Assembly: GCA_038212015.1 (NCBI GenBank)
Contig: JBBQUY010000077.1
Coordinates: forward strand, 1 to 16,790
Direction: 5' to 3'
From: JAGQUL01 sp038212015
GTDB lineage: Bacteria; Actinomycetota; Thermoleophilia; Gaiellales; SKUG01
DNA: 16,790 nt
Shown: piece after piece, positions 13,909 through 16,790 of the stretch
Numbering within the stretch: position 1 is the first letter of the stretch
Layout of the letters: each line of letters begins with the position of its first letter
Program-made: the position numbers and the translations under genes
Notes under the pieces: generated by a model
What the model was told of the DNA's origin: nothing
Seen by the model: only the letters and a program-made list of their open reading frames with translations
Database searches by the model: none

Positions 13909-14889
13909 GTGTCGCTCCTCGCCAACATCCCCACGATCGACCCGGCCGAGGCCGCCCGCACGTTCGGCGACCTCATCGGCACGGACGACCCGCAGATCTT
14001 CCTGCTGGTCGGCGCGGCGGTGCTGGCTCGAATCCTCGGCTTCATGATCGTCGCCCCGTTCTTCGGTGGCATGAACATCCCGATGACCGCGCGAGTGGGC
14101 TTCTCGGTCATCCTCACCGCGGTCGTCACGCCGTACGCGATGGGGACGGTCGGCCCGGTCATGCACGAAGAGCTGAAGGGCGGCGGCGCGTTCGACCTGC
14201 TGCTGCTGCTCGTCAACCAGATCTTCATCGGGCTGTTCCTGGGCTTCTGCGCCAGCTTCATCTTCTACGCGATCGAGAGCGCGGGCCGCATCATCGACAC
14301 GCAGCGCGGCTCGAACATGTCCGACATCATCGCGCCGCAGACCGGCGAGCGAACGTCGCCGACCGGCCAGTTCCTCATGCAGATCGCGCTCATGATCCTG
14401 CTCGTGAGCGGCATGCACATGCAGATGCTCGAAGGCTTTCTCGGCACGTTCGAGGTGTTCCCGCCGAAGCTCGGCCTCGAGTGGCTCGGCGACCCGCTCG
14501 CCAACAGTGCCGAGCATCCCGAGCTGCAGGGAGTGATCGCGGCGTTCGCCGAGATGAGCGGCGCATCGCTGCTGCTGACGCTGCAGATCGCGGCGCCGGC
14601 GATGATCGTGCTGATGCTCACCGACGTGCTCCTGGGCATCATCAACCGCGGTGCGCCGCAGGTGAACGTGTTCGCGCTCAGCCAGGTGATCAAGGGCCCG
14701 ATCGGCATCGCGGCCCTCATGATCGCGCTGCTGCCGACATGGAACTACGTGCGCGACCATGCGCTGCCGCGCATCACGACGGGCGAGCACTCGATCACCG
14801 CGATCGCCGAGAAGATGCAGGCGAGCGACGTCGAGGCCAAGCGCCTTGAGCGTGAGGAAGCCTCCGAGACGGCCGGGGAGGTGAGCTGA
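13909..14889 (+). CDS. fliR: FliR, flagellar type III export gate protein
   Basis: Single-copy gate subunit that closes the FliP ring and contacts FlhB. Seen: 326 aa, longer than the usual ~260. Several membrane helices begin at FLLVGAAVLARILGFMIVAPFFGG. FliR signatures are AIESAGRIIDTQRGSNMSDIIAPQ and the GIINRGAPQVNVFALSQVIKGPIG block. The extra length is mainly an N-terminal 25 residues and a charged C-terminal helix (EKMQASDVEAKRLEREEAS). GTG 13909 lies 8 bp after fliQ. Its stop touches the flhB start codon directly. Confidence 0.95.
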   Translation: MSLLANIPTIDPAEAARTFGDLIGTDDPQIFLLVGAAVLARILGFMIVAPFFGGMNIPMTARVGFSVILTAVVTPYAMGTVGPVMHEELKGGGAFDLLLLLVNQIFIGLFLGFCASFIFYAIESAGRIIDTQRGSNMSDIIAPQTGERTSPTGQFLMQIALMILLVSGMHMQMLEGFLGTFEVFPPKLGLEWLGDPLANSAEHPELQGVIAAFAEMSGASLLLTLQIAAPAMIVLMLTDVLLGIINRGAPQVNVFALSQVIKGPIGIAALMIALLPTWNYVRDHALPRITTGEHSITAIAEKMQASDVEAKRLEREEASETAGEVS

Positions 14890-16464
14890 GTGGCCGGCGG
14901 TGAGGACAAGCATTCAAAGAAGCATCCAGCTTCAGCGAAGAAGAAGAAGGACCTCAAGAAGAAGGGTACGGTCCCGAAGTCGCAGGACATGCCGATGGCG
15001 TTCGGCCTGATCGCTGCATTCGGTGCGATGCTCGCGATGAAGAACATGTTCATCGAGCGTTTCCGCGCGATGATGCAGGGCGACGAGAGCTACTTCGCGG
15101 CCATCAAGGACGTCGGCACGCCCGAGGGCATCGACGTCACTGCCCTGACGATTCGGGTGCTCGTCGACGTGGCGATGATCTCCGGCCCGATCCTGTTCTC
15201 GGTGCTCGTGATGGCGGTCGTCATCAACATCGCCCAGACCGGCCTCATCATCACCGGCGAGCAGCTCAAGCCGAACCTCAACAAGATCCATCCGAAGAAC
15301 AAGATCAAGCAGTGGTTCAGCATCAAGAGCGCGCAGGAGCTCATGAAGTCGCTCGGCAAGATCCTGATCGCATCGTTCCTGGGCTACCTCGTGCTCAAGG
15401 GATCGATGCCGGCGATCTCCGAGGCCGTGGCGATCGACCAGGTCACCGGGTGCGCCGAAACCGAGTGCGCGGCGGCCCTGATGATGCTCGGCGCAGGCGT
15501 CATCAAGAAGCTCTTCATCTACATCATCATCCTGTACGTCACGATCGCGATCATCGACTACGGCTTCCAGAAGAAGAACTTCGAGAAAGAACACAAGATG
15601 TCCGACAAGGAAGTCAAGGACGAGTACAAGAACTCCGAGGGCGACCCGTACCAGAAGGGCAAGCGCAAGCAGATGGCGCAGCAGATCGCCATGCAGACCG
15701 CGCAGGAGCACGTGCCGCAGTCGGACGTGGTCGTCATCAATCCGACCGAGCTGGCGATCGCGCTCAAGTACGACCCGGACGTGTCCCCGGTGCCGTGGGT
15801 CGTCGCCAAGGGCGAGGTGCACGACGCGGACGAGATTCGCGCGAGCGCACGTGGTGCGGGCGTGCCGGTCGTGCGAAACAAGCCGCTCGCACGGGCCCTG
15901 TACGAGCTGTGCGAGATCGGCGACATCGTGCCCGAGGAGCTGTACCGGCCCGTGGCGGAGATCCTGGCGTACGTGTTCCAGCTCAAGGAGCAGGTGCGTG
16001 CCGACGCCAACCAGGCTGCGCAGGCAAGCCACGCGGCGCTGCATGCGAACGATGCGGCGGCAGCTGCTTCGCGCCTGGAAGCCGACGCCGAGGGCGTCCA
16101 CGACCTGGCGGAGATCGCCGTTCCGGTCGACCCCGTGAATCCTGCAGCGAGCGCGGCATCAGCCAGCTTGGCCGCAGGACAGCCCGTCAGTGCGACCGCT
16201 GCTGGGGCAGCCGTCGCGCCGGGCATGAACACCGGTGCCGCTCCTGGCACCACCATCGCTCCGGGCAGCAACCAGGCGTGGGGCCTGGCAGCAGCCGATC
16301 ACGAGCGACCGCAGCCTCGCACGGCGAGCGGGACCAACGTCGGCACGTGGGGTGCCGCCGGTCCCGCCGCCGGGCAGGCGGCGAACCCTGCGGGGACGAT
16401 GTCCGCAGGCGCGAGCGCGCACGCCCACGCGGGCGGCGACGACGATCGCTTCAGCTGGACGTGA
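14890..16464 (+). CDS. flhB: FlhB, flagellar export substrate-specificity switch protein, with a long C-terminal tail
   Basis: Export-gate protein whose autocleaved cytoplasmic domain switches secretion from hook to filament subunits. Seen: 524 aa (usual ~355-385). A Lys-rich start (KKKKDLKKKGTVPKS) precedes four membrane segments between ~35 and 225, then the linker FEKEHKMSDKEVKDEYKNSEGDP. The cleavage motif reads NPTE at 284-287, where most homologues have NPTH, followed by LAIALKYDPD. The domain ends near residue 370 (AYVFQLKEQ). The remaining ~155 residues are Ala/Gly/Pro-rich and end DDDRFSWT. Two cysteines (188, 193) lie in the second outward loop. It starts at GTG 14890 directly after the fliR TGA, with GAGG 8 nt upstream. 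flhA, often next, is not seen in the following 326 bp. Confidence 0.95.
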   Translation: MAGGEDKHSKKHPASAKKKKDLKKKGTVPKSQDMPMAFGLIAAFGAMLAMKNMFIERFRAMMQGDESYFAAIKDVGTPEGIDVTALTIRVLVDVAMISGPILFSVLVMAVVINIAQTGLIITGEQLKPNLNKIHPKNKIKQWFSIKSAQELMKSLGKILIASFLGYLVLKGSMPAISEAVAIDQVTGCAETECAAALMMLGAGVIKKLFIYIIILYVTIAIIDYGFQKKNFEKEHKMSDKEVKDEYKNSEGDPYQKGKRKQMAQQIAMQTAQEHVPQSDVVVINPTELAIALKYDPDVSPVPWVVAKGEVHDADEIRASARGAGVPVVRNKPLARALYELCEIGDIVPEELYRPVAEILAYVFQLKEQVRADANQAAQASHAALHANDAAAAASRLEADAEGVHDLAEIAVPVDPVNPAASAASASLAAGQPVSATAAGAAVAPGMNTGAAPGTTIAPGSNQAWGLAAADHERPQPRTASGTNVGTWGAAGPAAGQAANPAGTMSAGASAHAHAGGDDDRFSWT

Positions 16465-16486
16465 TCCGCCTCGCCACCCCAACTTG

Positions 16487-16523
16487 ATCGACGTAGATCG
16501 CACCACGTGGCACCTACGTCGAT
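16487..16523. repeat. Inverted repeat with a central CCACGTGG palindrome
   Basis: ATCGACGTAG (16487-16496) and CTACGTCGAT (16514-16523) are perfect 10-bp arms. The 17-bp centre contains CCACGTGG (16503-16510). It begins 22 bp after the flhB stop. It could be the terminator of the fliP-flhB operon, though no T-tract follows, or a protein-binding site. Confidence 0.55.
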
Positions 16524-16534
16524 GAACTTCGGGG

Positions 16535-16586
16535 GCGCGAGGCGCGAGGCGCGAGACGCGGGCGCGGGCGCGAGGCGGGGGCGGGG
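16535..16586 (+). repeat. GCGCGAG short tandem repeat, then a degenerate G-rich tract
   Basis: Three perfect consecutive copies of GCGCGAG (16535-16555), then decayed variants (ACGCGGG, CGCGGG, CGCGAG) and a run of G-rich blocks. Almost no T and few A on the plus strand. It probably arose by slippage. Confidence 0.6.
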
Positions 16587-16587
16587 G

Positions 16588-16643
16588 AAGAAACTCGCGG
16601 CCCGCTTCGAGGGACGAGTTCGAAGCGGGCCGCTGGAGTTCTT
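16588..16643. terminator. Strong bidirectional terminator-like hairpin
   Basis: GCGGCCCGCTTCG (16597-16609) and CGAAGCGGGCCGC (16621-16633) form a perfect 13-bp stem with an 11-nt loop. It is flanked by AAGAAACTC on the left and GAGTTCTTT on the right, so each strand has a short T-rich stretch after the stem. This suits a bidirectional terminator separating the flagellar operon from whatever lies beyond the right edge. Confidence 0.7.
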
Positions 16644-16790
16644 TGCGGCAGCTGGTGGGACAGTCGGGACAGACATCCAGCCGCGATGCGAGGTATGTGG
16701 ACGGCGACCTGGTGGCGTGAGCGGGACGAGTGCTCGGATCGGGACGAGATCCATGTGCCGGTCGCTGTGGGAAGCTCCTCGCTGCCTCCC

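Larger units (their letters stand above)
16465..16790. other. Non-coding region after flhB, to the window edge
   Basis: No convincing gene. It holds an inverted repeat (16487-16523), a purine-rich tandem repeat (16535-16586) and a strong terminator-like hairpin (16597-16633). Past 16640 I see only short open frames with no family resemblance. One plus-strand frame has a lone CEVC near 16689-16700, which is not enough to call a protein. Confidence 0.55.

Noticed and set aside
14932..16101. Long minus-strand open frame opposite flhB
   Set aside because: Low-complexity Asp/Arg/Leu/His product typical of a mirror frame; flhB is unambiguous.
16689..16700. CEVC in a plus-strand frame near the right edge, like a zinc ribbon or ribosomal L28 start
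   Set aside because: A single CxxC with no continuing similarity, no start codon or ribosome site at a fitting place, and the rest of the frame is not L28-like.
16299..16754. Minus-strand open frame across the region after flhB
   Set aside because: Covers the terminator hairpin, the tandem repeat and part of flhB; no start signal or family resemblance.
1..16790. tRNA, rRNA, insertion sequence or prophage genes
   Set aside because: Looked for and not found; no transposase, integrase or cloverleaf-like sequence recognised.

Overview
The window is GC-rich and carries two runs of bacterial flagellar genes. These encode the export ATPase, the C-ring and the membrane export gate. The two runs are separated by four genes with no evident flagellar role. 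High GC, frequent GTG starts, weak or missing Shine-Dalgarno sites, an ECF sigma/Ogt pair and divergent FliM, FliN and FliO proteins suggest a motile actinomycete. Thermoleophilia (Solirubrobacterales/Patulibacter type) is my best guess, but that placement is inference and is not proven by the sequence.

Layout. (1) 1-1092, minus strand: an ECF-type sigma factor overlapping, by ATGA, an O6-alkylguanine-DNA alkyltransferase that runs off the left edge. (2) 1093-1458: a divergent intergenic region with a 47-nt interrupted palindrome and a candidate flagellar promoter. (3) 1459-4215: fliI, fliJ and a fliK-like gene. (4) 4342-10046: an unrecognised acidic protein; on the minus strand tyrS followed by a CapA-like secreted protein, with a GTGA overlap; and a secreted beta-propeller protein divergent from tyrS. 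(5) 10148-12316: fliM-like, fliN and fliO. (6) 12317-12705: non-coding, with two perfect 34-bp direct repeats, several hairpins and another copy of the flagellar promoter. (7) 12706-16464: fliP, fliQ, fliR and flhB. (8) 16465-16790: non-coding, with two strong inverted repeats, one looking like a bidirectional terminator.

How the genes work together. FliI and FliJ power and feed the flagellar type III export gate (FliP, FliQ, FliR, FlhB, with FliO as assembly factor). The FliK-like protein would set hook length and trigger the FlhB substrate switch. FliM and FliN form the cytoplasmic C-ring. FliH and FlhA are not in the window.

The most interesting observations are: a shared promoter module (TTGC- or TTTA-type -35, exactly 17 bp, then an extended -10) before fliI, fliM and fliP; a FliN with four repeated Asp-Trp motifs in a disordered N-terminus, beside a FliM with no CheY-binding peptide; Trp-containing acidic C-terminal tails on FliI and FlhB; NPTE instead of NPTH in FlhB; and cysteine pairs in outward loops of FliP and FlhB.
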